From Thermoproteota archaeon (lineage in GTDB: Archaea; Korarchaeota; JAOZGF01; JAOZFZ01), in NCBI GenBank assembly GCA_027492035.1, contig JAOZFT010000032.1, forward strand, positions 10,233 through 74,232: a stretch of 64,000 nt of DNA. The letters are read 5' to 3'. Below the pieces are notes generated by a model that saw only the letters and a program-made list of their open reading frames with translations, ran no database searches and was not told where the DNA came from. Position numbers and translations under genes: made by a program. This document shows, one piece after another, positions 25,843-34,660 of this stretch. Position 1 is the first letter of the stretch. Every line of letters starts with the position of its first letter.

Positions 25843-28227
25843 TTGAGGCAGAAATATATAGGTAAAGCTTTACCTCAGCTTGATTCATTTCATAAAGTTA
25901 CCGGTATAGCCAAATACACACACGACATCTCCCTTCCCGGTATGCTCCACGTTAAACTCGTAACTAGTACGGAGCCACATGCAGAAATAATCAACATTGA
26001 TGCAAGTGAAGCTTTAAAAATTCCTGGAGTGGTGGCAGTTCTTACAGGGAAAGATTTTCCTTACAGGCTTGGGATTTATGTAGGAGATAGAGATGTTTTG
26101 GCAATTGACAAAGTTAACTGGGTAGGTCATCCTGTAGCCGCTGTAGTTGCCGAAACAATGGAGGCAGCTGAGAAAGCCATTGACTTGGTTGAAGTAGATT
26201 ATAAGCCTTTGAAACCTGTCTTCGACCCCTTTGAAGCTTTAAAGGAAGAAGCGCCGATTATCCACCCAAAACTTGGTGAATATAGACGTGCACCTGCTTT
26301 TACGCCGGTTCCAGGAACAAATATAGCTAATAAATTCACTTTAAGGAAGGGAGATGTGGAGAAAGGGTTTAAAGAAGCAGATGTGGTGGTTGAAAACAGA
26401 TTTTACATGCCCTTCGTAAGTCACTGTTACATGGAGACACAATCCGTGGTTGCACATTACCACAAAGACGGGACAATTGAAATATGGACGAGTGCACAGT
26501 CTCCATTCGCTGTAAGGAACCTAATGGGTTTGTCACTAGGTATCCCTATCGGTAAAATAATTATTTATCAGCCCTTTGTGGGAGGAGGTTTCGGAGGTAA
26601 AGCAGGGTTACATTGGGAACCATTGGCAGCCTTAATTTCTAAAAAGGTAGGTTACAAACCTGTTAAGCTTAAACTTTCAAGGAAGGAACAGTTTACTTCA
26701 GCACCTGTAAGGGAAGGGTTCCATGCAGAAGTTAAAGTAGGGGCTAAAAGAAACGGTAAATTAACAGCTTTAAAAGCAAAATTCATTCTTGACAGTGGAG
26801 CATTCGCAGATTACACAGTAAATGTTTCTAGAGCTGCAGGTTACTCTGTGGGGGAAGTATATGACATTCCTAATGTGTACTGTGACTCCTTAGCTGTTTA
26901 CACAAACAAAGTACCTACTACAGCTATGAGAGGTTTTGGTCACCCGGAAAGTGCGTGGGCTGTTGAAAGATCCATTGAAATGTTAGCTAACGAATTAAAA
27001 ATGGATCCCCTAAAACTAAGGTTAATGAATGTTGTTAAAGCAGGCATATCAACAACCGTAACAGGTGAAAGACTTAGGGAAGATGCAGGTAATCCAGTCC
27101 AGTGTTTGGAGGCTGTAGCTAAAGCAATTAACTGGGGTAAAACCGAAGAAAAACCCAAGGAACCTTGGAAATTTATAGGTAAAGGGTTAGCTGTTTTCTC
27201 CAAGGGTCCAGCTCAACCTCCTAATGCTGCTTCTGCAGCTATTATAAAAATAAATGAGGATGTAACTGTCGATTTAATGGTTGGGACTGGAAACTTCGGA
27301 CAAGGCACCCTAACAAGTCTGGCGCAAATTGTCGCTGATGAATTGGGGGTACCTGTAGAAAAAGTAAGAATAAGAACTATGCGTAGTACAGACACTGTAG
27401 CCTATACTTGGCAAACAGTAGGTAGTAGAGGCCTTTTCACTGATGGAAACGCTGTGCTTGAAGCACTAAAGGATGCTAAAAAACAAATAAAGGAAGTAGC
27501 TTCACAGGTCCTTAGAGTTAAGCCTGCAGATTTGGAAATAAAAGACGGAAAAGTTATGGTAAAGGGCAGACCCTGGGAAAATGTCCCTTTGAGTGACATA
27601 GTCATGGGATATACTTACCCCAATGGCAACTCTATAGGAGGCCCAATAATAGGTAGAGGTAAATACATCTCCCCAATAAATACTTATTTAGATCCTGAAA
27701 CAGGTCAAGGAATACCCACTATCTTCTACACCTTTGGTGCTGCTGCATGCAAAGTTGAAGTTGACGTCCTTACAGGTAAAGTGAAAGTGCTGGAAGCTGC
27801 CCAGGCTTTCGATCTAGGAAAAGCCATAAACCCATTACTTGTCCGTCAACAAGTTGAAGGGGGCTTTATAATGGGTCTAAGTGTAGCGTTATTTGAAGAG
27901 ATACAATTTGATGAAAGAGGGTGGGTTCTTAACCCTAACTTCTCAACTTACTGGGTTGCCAGGGCTGCAGATATTCCTTCAAAAATAGACACTATACCAG
28001 TGGAGAATCCTCAGAAAGATGCACCTTACGGCGCAAGAGGGATAGGGGAAGTAGTAATGTTAGGTGTCCCCCCTACAATAGCCAACGCTGTACAGAATGC
28101 AATAGGGGTAAACATCAATAATTTGCCTTTAACGCCTGAAAACGTTTGGAAAGCTATAAAGAAGCAGAGGCCTGAATTGGTAGAAGAAATAAAGAAGAAA
28201 TTGGTTTCATGGAAATGGAAAGTTTAG
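25843..28227 (+). CDS. Molybdenum hydroxylase large subunit (xanthine dehydrogenase/CoxL family)
   Basis: Molybdopterin-cytosine-dinucleotide-type catalytic subunit, 794 residues. The N-terminal aldehyde-oxidase domain (KVTGIAKYTHDISLPGML) is followed by the Mo-binding segments QPFVGGGFGGKAG, TAMRGFGHPESAWA, GNFGQGT and the catalytic glutamate in ARGIGEVVMLGVPP. The active-site loop is not the AYRCSFR of form I CO dehydrogenase, so CO oxidation is unlikely. Neighbouring carbamoyltransferase genes suggest a purine or other N-heterocycle as substrate (inference). The TTG start follows a GGTGA site. The FAD and [2Fe-2S] subunits come next. Confidence 0.9.
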   Translation: MRQKYIGKALPQLDSFHKVTGIAKYTHDISLPGMLHVKLVTSTEPHAEIINIDASEALKIPGVVAVLTGKDFPYRLGIYVGDRDVLAIDKVNWVGHPVAAVVAETMEAAEKAIDLVEVDYKPLKPVFDPFEALKEEAPIIHPKLGEYRRAPAFTPVPGTNIANKFTLRKGDVEKGFKEADVVVENRFYMPFVSHCYMETQSVVAHYHKDGTIEIWTSAQSPFAVRNLMGLSLGIPIGKIIIYQPFVGGGFGGKAGLHWEPLAALISKKVGYKPVKLKLSRKEQFTSAPVREGFHAEVKVGAKRNGKLTALKAKFILDSGAFADYTVNVSRAAGYSVGEVYDIPNVYCDSLAVYTNKVPTTAMRGFGHPESAWAVERSIEMLANELKMDPLKLRLMNVVKAGISTTVTGERLREDAGNPVQCLEAVAKAINWGKTEEKPKEPWKFIGKGLAVFSKGPAQPPNAASAAIIKINEDVTVDLMVGTGNFGQGTLTSLAQIVADELGVPVEKVRIRTMRSTDTVAYTWQTVGSRGLFTDGNAVLEALKDAKKQIKEVASQVLRVKPADLEIKDGKVMVKGRPWENVPLSDIVMGYTYPNGNSIGGPIIGRGKYISPINTYLDPETGQGIPTIFYTFGAAACKVEVDVLTGKVKVLEAAQAFDLGKAINPLLVRQQVEGGFIMGLSVALFEEIQFDERGWVLNPNFSTYWVARAADIPSKIDTIPVENPQKDAPYGARGIGEVVMLGVPPTIANAVQNAIGVNINNLPLTPENVWKAIKKQRPELVEEIKKKLVSWKWKV

Positions 28228-28239
28228 AGGTGAAGAAAA

Positions 28240-29121
28240 ATGTCTTTTGGTGCACCCTATATTTCAATACCTGAATTCCAGTATCTTAAACCTAAAACTT
28301 TGAAAGAAGCGCTTGAAACACTTTCAAAATATGAAGATGAAGCTAAAGTGTTAGCTGGGGGTGTAGGCCTTTTAAATCTCATGAAAGAAAGACTAGTGGA
28401 GCCTGAATATGTAGTTGATATTAAAGGGATTCCTGAACTTAGGAAGGTAACATATGAAGAGGGGAAAGGGTTGACTATAGGGGCAACAGTGACTTTAAGT
28501 GAACTGGAAAACAATGAAATAGTGGAGAGGAAGTACACAGCCTTACATGAAGCAATAAAGGTTTTAAGTGACCCAGTTTTAAGAAATAGGTCAACATTGG
28601 TTGGAAATGTCTGTGAAGCCTTTGCTTGGATGGATAGTCTATCTCCTCTACTTGTTTTCGACGCTGAATTAAAAGCTTTAAGCGTAAACGGTGAAAGAAT
28701 GATAAAAGCCAAAGATTTTATTATCGGCCTAGCTGAAACAGCCTTGGAACCAAATGAACTGGTTGCATCCATTTTTCTGCCAGAACCACCTAAAAACTCG
28801 GCAAGTAAATTTATTAAATTCAGGTCCAGAAGCGAATTCAGTGTGATCAACGTGGCTTCTCTCTTGGCAAACAGGGACAATCCTCCAGAAAGAATCTTGA
28901 GATTAGCTTATGGAGGAGCTACGCCTTCTCCCGTTAGGGTATTTGCAGTAGAAAAAGTTTTTAAGCAACAGAAACCCTTAAATGAATTACTTAAGGAAGC
29001 TTTAGATGTTGTTTTCAAAGAAGTTTCCCCAATGGAAGACATGCATGCTTCTAAGGAATACAGGGAACATTTAATGGAAACTTTAACCATTAAAATTATT
29101 AGGGAACTCTGGGGTGAATGA
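28240..29121 (+). CDS. Molybdenum hydroxylase FAD-binding subunit (CoxM/XdhB type)
   Basis: FAD-binding medium subunit, 293 residues. The FAD pyrophosphate segment VLAGGVGLLNLMKERL near residue 40 matches the LAGGxxLL pattern, and LTIGATVTLSELENN is typical. The second FAD motif, usually GGNIAxASPxAD, is altered to VGNVCEAFAWMDSLSPLL. The C-terminal CO-dehydrogenase flavoprotein domain is present. It passes electrons from the iron-sulfur subunit to an unknown acceptor. It overlaps the small-subunit gene by four bases. Confidence 0.9.
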   Translation: MSFGAPYISIPEFQYLKPKTLKEALETLSKYEDEAKVLAGGVGLLNLMKERLVEPEYVVDIKGIPELRKVTYEEGKGLTIGATVTLSELENNEIVERKYTALHEAIKVLSDPVLRNRSTLVGNVCEAFAWMDSLSPLLVFDAELKALSVNGERMIKAKDFIIGLAETALEPNELVASIFLPEPPKNSASKFIKFRSRSEFSVINVASLLANRDNPPERILRLAYGGATPSPVRVFAVEKVFKQQKPLNELLKEALDVVFKEVSPMEDMHASKEYREHLMETLTIKIIRELWGE

Positions 29122-29594
29122 AAATGCCAAGAAAAATCACCTTCACCGTGAATGGTGTGAAAAAACAGGTGGAGGTTAAGGATAATGAGTTGTTGGCTGA
29201 TGTTTTAAGAGATAAGCTTCAACTTACAGGTGTAAAGCAGGCATGTTGGAGAGGGGAATGTGGACTTTGCACAGTACTCCTTAACGGTAAACCTGTTAAA
29301 TCATGCCTTATCTTAGCTGTTGAAGCAAACGGGGCTGAAATAGTTACCAGTGAAGGATTAATGGAGGGTGACAAACTATCCCATCTACAAAAGTCATTTG
29401 TTGAAAACGGAGCTCTTCAATGTGGTTTCTGCACACCAGCTTTCACATTGGTAACTCATTATTTACTGACTCAAAAACCTGACGCGTCAGAAGAAGAAAT
29501 AAGGGAATATATTAGTGGCTTAATTTGTAGGTGTGGAACCTATAATGAAATAGTGAAAGCTGTGAAACAGGCTTCTCAATACTACAAAAAATAA
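29118..29594 (+). CDS. Molybdenum hydroxylase [2Fe-2S] subunit (CoxS/XdhC type)
   Basis: Small iron-sulfur subunit of 158 residues. The plant-type cluster motif CWRGECGLCTVLLNG and the alpha-helical-domain motif CGFCTPAF with CRCGTYNEI near the C-terminus are both complete, so two [2Fe-2S] clusters are expected. It completes the L-M-S trio read from one strand. The start is the ATG at 29118 or the ATG at 29124, the latter better spaced from GGGGTGA. Confidence 0.93.
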   Translation: MKMPRKITFTVNGVKKQVEVKDNELLADVLRDKLQLTGVKQACWRGECGLCTVLLNGKPVKSCLILAVEANGAEIVTSEGLMEGDKLSHLQKSFVENGALQCGFCTPAFTLVTHYLLTQKPDASEEEIREYISGLICRCGTYNEIVKAVKQASQYYKK

Positions 29595-29626
29595 GGAAAT
29601 GAATTTCTTTTCCTCTTTTTCTTTCT

Positions 29627-29800
29627 TTAAAGGATTTTTGAAAGGATGTCCTTGTATTCTTTTTCTAGTTTAGGGGGCGGCTGCCAAGTGACGTGTACAG
29701 CCTTTATTTCTTGGTCAAGCAAGGCATTATAAAATATTTCTATGCCTATGTTTATTACTTTTAATTCAGATTTAAATAACTCCATCACTTTCTCACTCAT
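29627..29800 (-). CDS. Small FdrA-linked protein with WQPP motif
   Basis: A 57-residue protein starting right after fdrA, with GGTGA eight bases before its ATG (29800); an in-frame GTG lies at 29812. It reads LKVINIGIEIFYNALLDQEI then AVHVTWQPPPKLEKEY. From memory, short proteins annotated as fdrA-domain proteins beside fdrA in some bacteria share the pattern of NxG, then VVHVxWxPP. It may be a small subunit or accessory of the carbamoyltransferase. No cofactor or catalytic residue can be identified; the role is inferred only from the position. Confidence 0.65.
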   Translation of the reverse strand: MSEKVMELFKSELKVINIGIEIFYNALLDQEIKAVHVTWQPPPKLEKEYKDILSKIL

Positions 29801-29814
29801 TCCTTTTTTCACCT

Positions 29815-31428
29815 CTATTGTGGAAACAGGAAAGATTCATATGTTCTTTCTAATGTATCCTCTTTCATTCTCCCCTTCGATGCCACTGCTGAAGCTAATA
29901 TAGCCATTAAAGCATTAGTTGGAAGAACTGTAACACCTAAACTTTCCAGTTTCTTTGTTTGGAGCGAAAGGTTTTGGGGGTCTCTATCCGTCCCGCATAC
30001 ATGGGCTAAAATAGCTAAGTACCTTCCGTTTTTTTCAGCTGTTTCTTTTGCTTTCCTTATAGCTTCTGTATGGGCTTCAGCTGGGTCTGAATGTGAACCG
30101 TAACCTAGAACGAAATCAAGGAGTATAACAGCAACTTCTGGGTCCTTTGCCTCTTCTATCAACCTTAAATTCCTAATCGTCGGGTCAATCATCGGATGAG
30201 CTCTGCCTATGGTGAACTCTTCCTCCCCTAAATCAACTACTGTGTGTTGAAAACTTTTGTAAGGGTTTTTTAATCCAAGCCTAGGTTCTAGGGGTGCATT
30301 GGAGTAAACGTCTCCCAAAGTTTCTTTTAAGATAATAAGTGACTCATACGTTAATGTTCCCCCTGTAAAAAGTCCCCTTATGTATTTCTGTTTTTCTTCA
30401 AATTGAGAATAAAGCTTTTCACTTTTCCTTAACAACTCCTCTGCAGGTATTGAAATCTTCTTTTCTGCCTCTTTGAAAAGTTTTTCGTCAAGGAGTCTTA
30501 CCGACTCTAAAGCTGCTGCATGTAACGTTCTTGTTTGGACAAGTCTTTCCTTAAGTTGATTGGGTACTTCAAAAACTTTCCCGCCCATGAAACAGGTAAC
30601 ATATTTCTTTTTTGTGTTGTATGTTATATAATCAAGTATTTTTTTCTGAACTTCGGGATCTGGTGGTTTAGCCACTAGAGTTACTACTTTTGTTTCGGTA
30701 TCTTTCTCTAAAGCCTTTATTGACTCTAAAGCCATTATTCCCCCCACTTTCTTTTTAACATCTCCTCCACCTATTCCTATTCCCTGTGAAACACCTGAAC
30801 CGGCTACAGTTATTAAAACACTTACCTCCTGTAAACCTGTTCCAGCTGCTGCAACTATGCCTATTGGTCCCTTATTTACTACGTTAGCGAAAGCTATTGC
30901 TTTGTTATTTATTATTGAGGTGCCTGCAGCAGCCCCCATTACAAGGAGACCCCTCTCCTTTGCGTATTCCTTTATTTCAAGTTCATCCTCAATGGGTACA
31001 TGGTCACTGAATAAGTGCACGTGAATTCCTCTATCTAAAAGTTTCAGCGTTATTTCTTTAGCGTATTCCCCTGGGACGGAAACGATTGCTAAATTAGCAT
31101 CAGGTAATGCCTCTAATGCAGTTTCTAAGCTGTAAAAGTATTGTCCAGCTTTTGGAGGCTTAGTTAGCATTTTTTCAATTGTTTCAACAGCCTTATTTAT
31201 TATTTCTTCAGTTGATGCGGAAACAGCTATTACCATGTCGCTTTCTCCAGCTATTTTCCCTTCCTCAACCAATAAACCTAGTTTTTCCAGTATTTCCTTG
31301 TTTGTTTTTGTACCCATAACTACAGCTGCATCCATTACTCCCTCTATTTTTTTAGCTTGTTCTGACAAATGGAGGAGCTGTAAAGAGTCCCTATAAAAAT
31401 TCTTCTTCACCACATTTTTTACAGGCAA
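29815..31428 (-). CDS. fdrA: FdrA/AllF, SucD-like subunit of oxamate carbamoyltransferase
   Basis: A 537-residue protein related to the succinyl-CoA synthetase alpha chain, with two Rossmann-type halves. Visible family segments are DAAVVMGTKTNKEIL near the start, GAAAGTSIINNKAIAFANVV, GSGVSQGIGIGGGDV and the C-terminal HPMIDPTIRNLRL followed by LLDFVLGYGSHSDPA. In E. coli FdrA (AllF) acts with YlbE and YlbF in cleaving or forming oxalurate from oxamate and carbamoyl phosphate. Carbamate kinase lies directly upstream on the same strand. Start is uncertain between TTG 31428 and GTG 31437; both lie at a GGTGAT site. Confidence 0.9.
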   Translation of the reverse strand: MPVKNVVKKNFYRDSLQLLHLSEQAKKIEGVMDAAVVMGTKTNKEILEKLGLLVEEGKIAGESDMVIAVSASTEEIINKAVETIEKMLTKPPKAGQYFYSLETALEALPDANLAIVSVPGEYAKEITLKLLDRGIHVHLFSDHVPIEDELEIKEYAKERGLLVMGAAAGTSIINNKAIAFANVVNKGPIGIVAAAGTGLQEVSVLITVAGSGVSQGIGIGGGDVKKKVGGIMALESIKALEKDTETKVVTLVAKPPDPEVQKKILDYITYNTKKKYVTCFMGGKVFEVPNQLKERLVQTRTLHAAALESVRLLDEKLFKEAEKKISIPAEELLRKSEKLYSQFEEKQKYIRGLFTGGTLTYESLIILKETLGDVYSNAPLEPRLGLKNPYKSFQHTVVDLGEEEFTIGRAHPMIDPTIRNLRLIEEAKDPEVAVILLDFVLGYGSHSDPAEAHTEAIRKAKETAEKNGRYLAILAHVCGTDRDPQNLSLQTKKLESLGVTVLPTNALMAILASAVASKGRMKEDTLERTYESFLFPQ

Positions 31429-31483
31429 ATTTATCACCTAAATTTTTAATTCTATTTCTCCTTCTTTGTTTCCAAGAGTTTAC

Positions 31484-32443
31484 TCATTTATTTTTGTATA
31501 TTAAGGTCCCTGTTTTTCCATCTAAAGCGTCAACCGCTTTATTTAACGAGGTAATTATCGCCTTTTTCCCCCCAAACTCCAGAAACCTTATGCAAGCCTT
31601 TACTTTCGGCCCCATACTTCCAGCCAAGAAATGGCCCTCCTCTAAATATTTTTTGGCTTCTTCAATAGACATTGTGTCAATGTCTTTCTCGTTTGGTTTT
31701 CCATAGTTCAATTTAGCTTTTTCTACATCCGTCAAGATAAGGAAAATGTCGGGTTTCACCACTTCAGCTAGTCTCTCCCCTGCTAAATCTTTATCTATCA
31801 CTGCTTCAACTCCCTTTAATGAGCCATCCTTCTGCGAAACAACAGGTATTCCTCCGCCTCCTGAGGCTATAACTATTACCCCTGCATTAACTAGCCTCTT
31901 TATTGCTTCCCCCTCTATTGGACGTATAGGGTCAGGTGAAGGAACAACTCTCCGGTACACTCGTTCACCAGCAGGTTTCACTTTTCTAATGAAGTAATTT
32001 CTTTCTTTCTTCAATTCTTCAGCCTCTTCTAAAGTGTAAAACGGTCCAACGGGTTTATGTGGATCTTGGAAATCCGGATCGTCCTCTCTAACCAACACTT
32101 GTGTCACAATAGTTGCTACAGGAATGTTTATACCCTCTCTTTGTAAATAGTTTATTAATGTCTGTTGTAACATGTAACCTATTTGTCCTTGTGTCATAGC
32201 ACCTAAGACATCTAAGGGTTGTGCAGGAACTTTACTTACTCCCTCTTCCTGTTGGATAAGTAAGTTACCCACCTGAGGACCGTTTCCATGAGTAATAACT
32301 AAACCGTAGCCTCTTTTCACTATTTCAAGCAAGTGTTTACATGTTTCTCTAACGTTTCTAAACTGTTCTTCAGCTGTTCCTTTTTCATCGGCTTGTTTTA
32401 TTGCGTTTCCTCCCAATGCAATAAGAATAACTTCTTTTTTCAT
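31484..32443 (-). CDS. arcC: Carbamate kinase
   Basis: Amino-acid-kinase-fold enzyme that transfers phosphate from carbamoyl phosphate to ADP. The 319-residue protein carries ALGGNAIKQADEKG at the start, THGNGPQVGNLLIQQE, the proline-rich PVGPFYTLEEA segment, IASGGGGIPVV and LTDVEKAKLNYG, all typical of ArcC. Located just upstream of fdrA, it would make ATP from the carbamoyl phosphate released by the carbamoyltransferase, as AllK does in bacterial allantoin fermentation. Confidence 0.95.
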   Translation of the reverse strand: MKKEVILIALGGNAIKQADEKGTAEEQFRNVRETCKHLLEIVKRGYGLVITHGNGPQVGNLLIQQEEGVSKVPAQPLDVLGAMTQGQIGYMLQQTLINYLQREGINIPVATIVTQVLVREDDPDFQDPHKPVGPFYTLEEAEELKKERNYFIRKVKPAGERVYRRVVPSPDPIRPIEGEAIKRLVNAGVIVIASGGGGIPVVSQKDGSLKGVEAVIDKDLAGERLAEVVKPDIFLILTDVEKAKLNYGKPNEKDIDTMSIEEAKKYLEEGHFLAGSMGPKVKACIRFLEFGGKKAIITSLNKAVDALDGKTGTLIYKNK

Positions 32444-32575
32444 GTTATCAACCTTTGCAAAAGCGTTTTATCCTTATTTAGAAAGGATGTGAAATAAAGA
32501 ATAAGGGAAAGCAGTAGTGCTTTTAAAAAATTTTTGCTTAATTTACCATTTTTCCAGCGTAGAATGTAAAATTCT

Positions 32576-33358
32576 TTATTTTCTTTTAAGAACAATCCCC
32601 GCTGGATCTATTTCTTCCCTCAAAACTTTTAATTCCTTTTCAGTTGGAGAAGGAGTTTGAGGTATCTTTTCCGGGATTATCAGTTCAAAGCTTGTATTTT
32701 CAACCACTTCCTTAACAGTTACTCCCGGGTGTAGTGAAAGTAATTTCATCCTTTTAGTTTCTTCATCGAAACCCATAACCCCTAACTGTGTAATTACTCT
32801 GTAAGGACCTGTATCTTCCGGTAAACCAGCTTTTTCCCTTTCACCTGGCCCTGTTAAATAACCTGGCGTAGTTATGAAATCTACCTTCTTCACGAATCTT
32901 TTCTTGTCCTGCCTCATAATAATGATGGTTTTCCATGCAAGGGAGCCTGCGTCATTAGCCCCACCACTACCAGGCAACCTAACCTTTGGTTTATCAATAT
33001 CCCCTATCACTGTTGTGTTTATGTTCCCATACATATCTATTTGAGCGGCACCCAGGAAACCATAGTCAGCGTAACCAGCTTGTAAAAAGGACATTACATA
33101 ATTCATTGAAGTAGCCATCACTGCCTTGTAGAAAGTTCTGGAGTCACCAACTGAAATAGGCAGGGTGGGAAGCTGAGGCCCTACTCCTCCTGCTTCAAAA
33201 ATAATTAAGAGATGGGGTGCATGGGTTTTTTGGGCAAGTGAAGCTGCTATTATAGGTAAACCAGTGCCCACTAAAACTGATCTGTTATCTTTAAGCATTT
33301 TAGAAGCTGCGCAAGCCATTAATTCAATAGTAGAAAATCCTCCTTTATCCCTTTCCAC
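32576..33358 (-). CDS. CoA-transferase subunit B (glutaconate CoA-transferase family I)
   Basis: Beta-type subunit of a two-chain CoA-transferase, about 260 residues. The segment IIFEAGGVGPQLPTLPISVGD includes a glutamate where family I CoA-transferases carry the residue that forms the CoA thioester (ExG), and GFLGAAQIDMYGNINTTVIG with LPGSGGANDAGSL is characteristic. The presence of the glutamate argues against the hydrolase-like IpdAB branch. The GTG at 33358 has GAGGTGA five bases upstream; the frame extends to 33367. It is coupled to the alpha subunit gene. Acyl acceptor unknown. Confidence 0.85.
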   Translation of the reverse strand: MERDKGGFSTIELMACAASKMLKDNRSVLVGTGLPIIAASLAQKTHAPHLLIIFEAGGVGPQLPTLPISVGDSRTFYKAVMATSMNYVMSFLQAGYADYGFLGAAQIDMYGNINTTVIGDIDKPKVRLPGSGGANDAGSLAWKTIIIMRQDKKRFVKKVDFITTPGYLTGPGEREKAGLPEDTGPYRVITQLGVMGFDEETKRMKLLSLHPGVTVKEVVENTSFELIIPEKIPQTPSPTEKELKVLREEIDPAGIVLKRK

Positions 33359-33363
33359 AACTC

Positions 33364-34377
33364 TCACCTCTCCATCCAGGGAGCTTCCAACCTTACTTGA
33401 AGTTTCTCAAGTTTCTTCAAGTAGTTAAGCTTCTTCACTCCCCCTACTAAGTTTAAATATTCCACGAAGTCTTTAACACCGTAAACGTATTTGTCTAAAT
33501 ATTGCTCAACCCCTTCATCTGTTTTAGAAAGTTTGAGCCATTCACCAATATGTTCCTCATCAAAATAGTAAAGATACGGCATGTGACAGGGGTGGCTGCC
33601 GTAAGGCACCTCCACAACAGCATCTACGAGGAAGAAAGGAATAACTGTTCTGTCAGGCCTCTTCCTAATTTCTTCTTCCTCAACTATCTCCTCAGTTGTA
33701 ACAATTAACCTTCTAGCAGCCCTAGCTAATTCGAAATCCATAACCAATATTCCGTCAATTTGGGAGTTTCCGTAAATATCACATCTGTGTACATGCAGTA
33801 TTGCAACATCTGGATAGCATGCAGGAACAAGGCATATTCTTTTCCCAGAGAAGGGGTCTTTCACAACCTTTGATGAACTTCTTTTAAAAGTGTCTGTTCC
33901 AAGCAAAACCCTTACAGGCATAAAAGGTAAACCTAAAGCCGCAGCTTCTAACCTCCATTGGAAAGCAGCGTTGCTCCATTCACTGGCTACTTTCACCTTG
34001 CCTTTTTCAACTGCTCTTCTTGAAGCTGGAGACAACCCCCTTAATTCATGTCCAAAACAGTAAGCAACCTCTACCTTGCTTGCACAACCCGAAGCCATGA
34101 GCAAATCTGTGTCATGAACCCCTGTTTTCCCTCCAACAATCAAATCCTTCTTTTTCTGCCTAATTATTTCATAAACAGCAGCCATTGGAACTCTTACATG
34201 ACCAAAGCCGCCGAAAGCAATGTAGCAGCCATTTTTGACGTATCTTTTCACCGCTTCCCTTAGATCCATCCTTTTATCCTTTAATGTCCTAAACTTGTTC
34301 CTTTCCACCCATTTCCTATGCTCATCAGGATCATGCCAAGCTAGAAGTTCACCCTCACCTTCCTCGACCACTTCCAT
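33364..34377 (-). CDS. CoA-transferase subunit A (glutaconate CoA-transferase family I)
   Basis: Alpha-type subunit of 337 residues. The family opening DKRMDLREAVKRYVKNGCYIAFGGFGHVRVP is preceded by a charged 35-residue extension. Later segments are RVLLGTDTFKRSS, PACYPDVAILHVHRCDIYGN and IVTTEEIVEEEEIR. It sits upstream of subunit B with a four-base-scale junction, so both come from one message. The ATG at 34377 follows GGGG by seven bases. With the mutase and acyl-CoA dehydrogenase genes nearby, a role in activating an organic acid is plausible but the acid is unknown. Confidence 0.85.
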   Translation of the reverse strand: MEVVEEGEGELLAWHDPDEHRKWVERNKFRTLKDKRMDLREAVKRYVKNGCYIAFGGFGHVRVPMAAVYEIIRQKKKDLIVGGKTGVHDTDLLMASGCASKVEVAYCFGHELRGLSPASRRAVEKGKVKVASEWSNAAFQWRLEAAALGLPFMPVRVLLGTDTFKRSSSKVVKDPFSGKRICLVPACYPDVAILHVHRCDIYGNSQIDGILVMDFELARAARRLIVTTEEIVEEEEIRKRPDRTVIPFFLVDAVVEVPYGSHPCHMPYLYYFDEEHIGEWLKLSKTDEGVEQYLDKYVYGVKDFVEYLNLVGGVKKLNYLKKLEKLQVRLEAPWMER

Positions 34378-34660
34378 TCCTAAACCCCAGTAAAAGTTTT
34401 ATCTTTATTTGAGGAAGGTAAGGTGTCCCCTCTAAAATAAATATTTTACTACTTTCCTTTTGGTTCAATTGACGATTAAGCCTAACCTATTCAGTTGGAA
34501 GTAATTATTAAAAAAATAAGACTATTCTTTGAACTTTTCAGCTTTAAGGTTATGTGTAAATATTTAAAAGAAATTAAGTTAGGAAAAAGAGAATCTGTTT
34601 TTAAAACGTTAAAATAAACAAGGAATTAACCAGTAAAGATAGAAAGAAAAAGAAGGGGAA

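Noticed and set aside
25843-29594. CO dehydrogenase (coxLMS) as the function of the molybdenum hydroxylase
   Set aside because: The large subunit lacks the AYRCSFR loop that binds the Mo-Cu site of form I enzymes; only family-level naming is justified.
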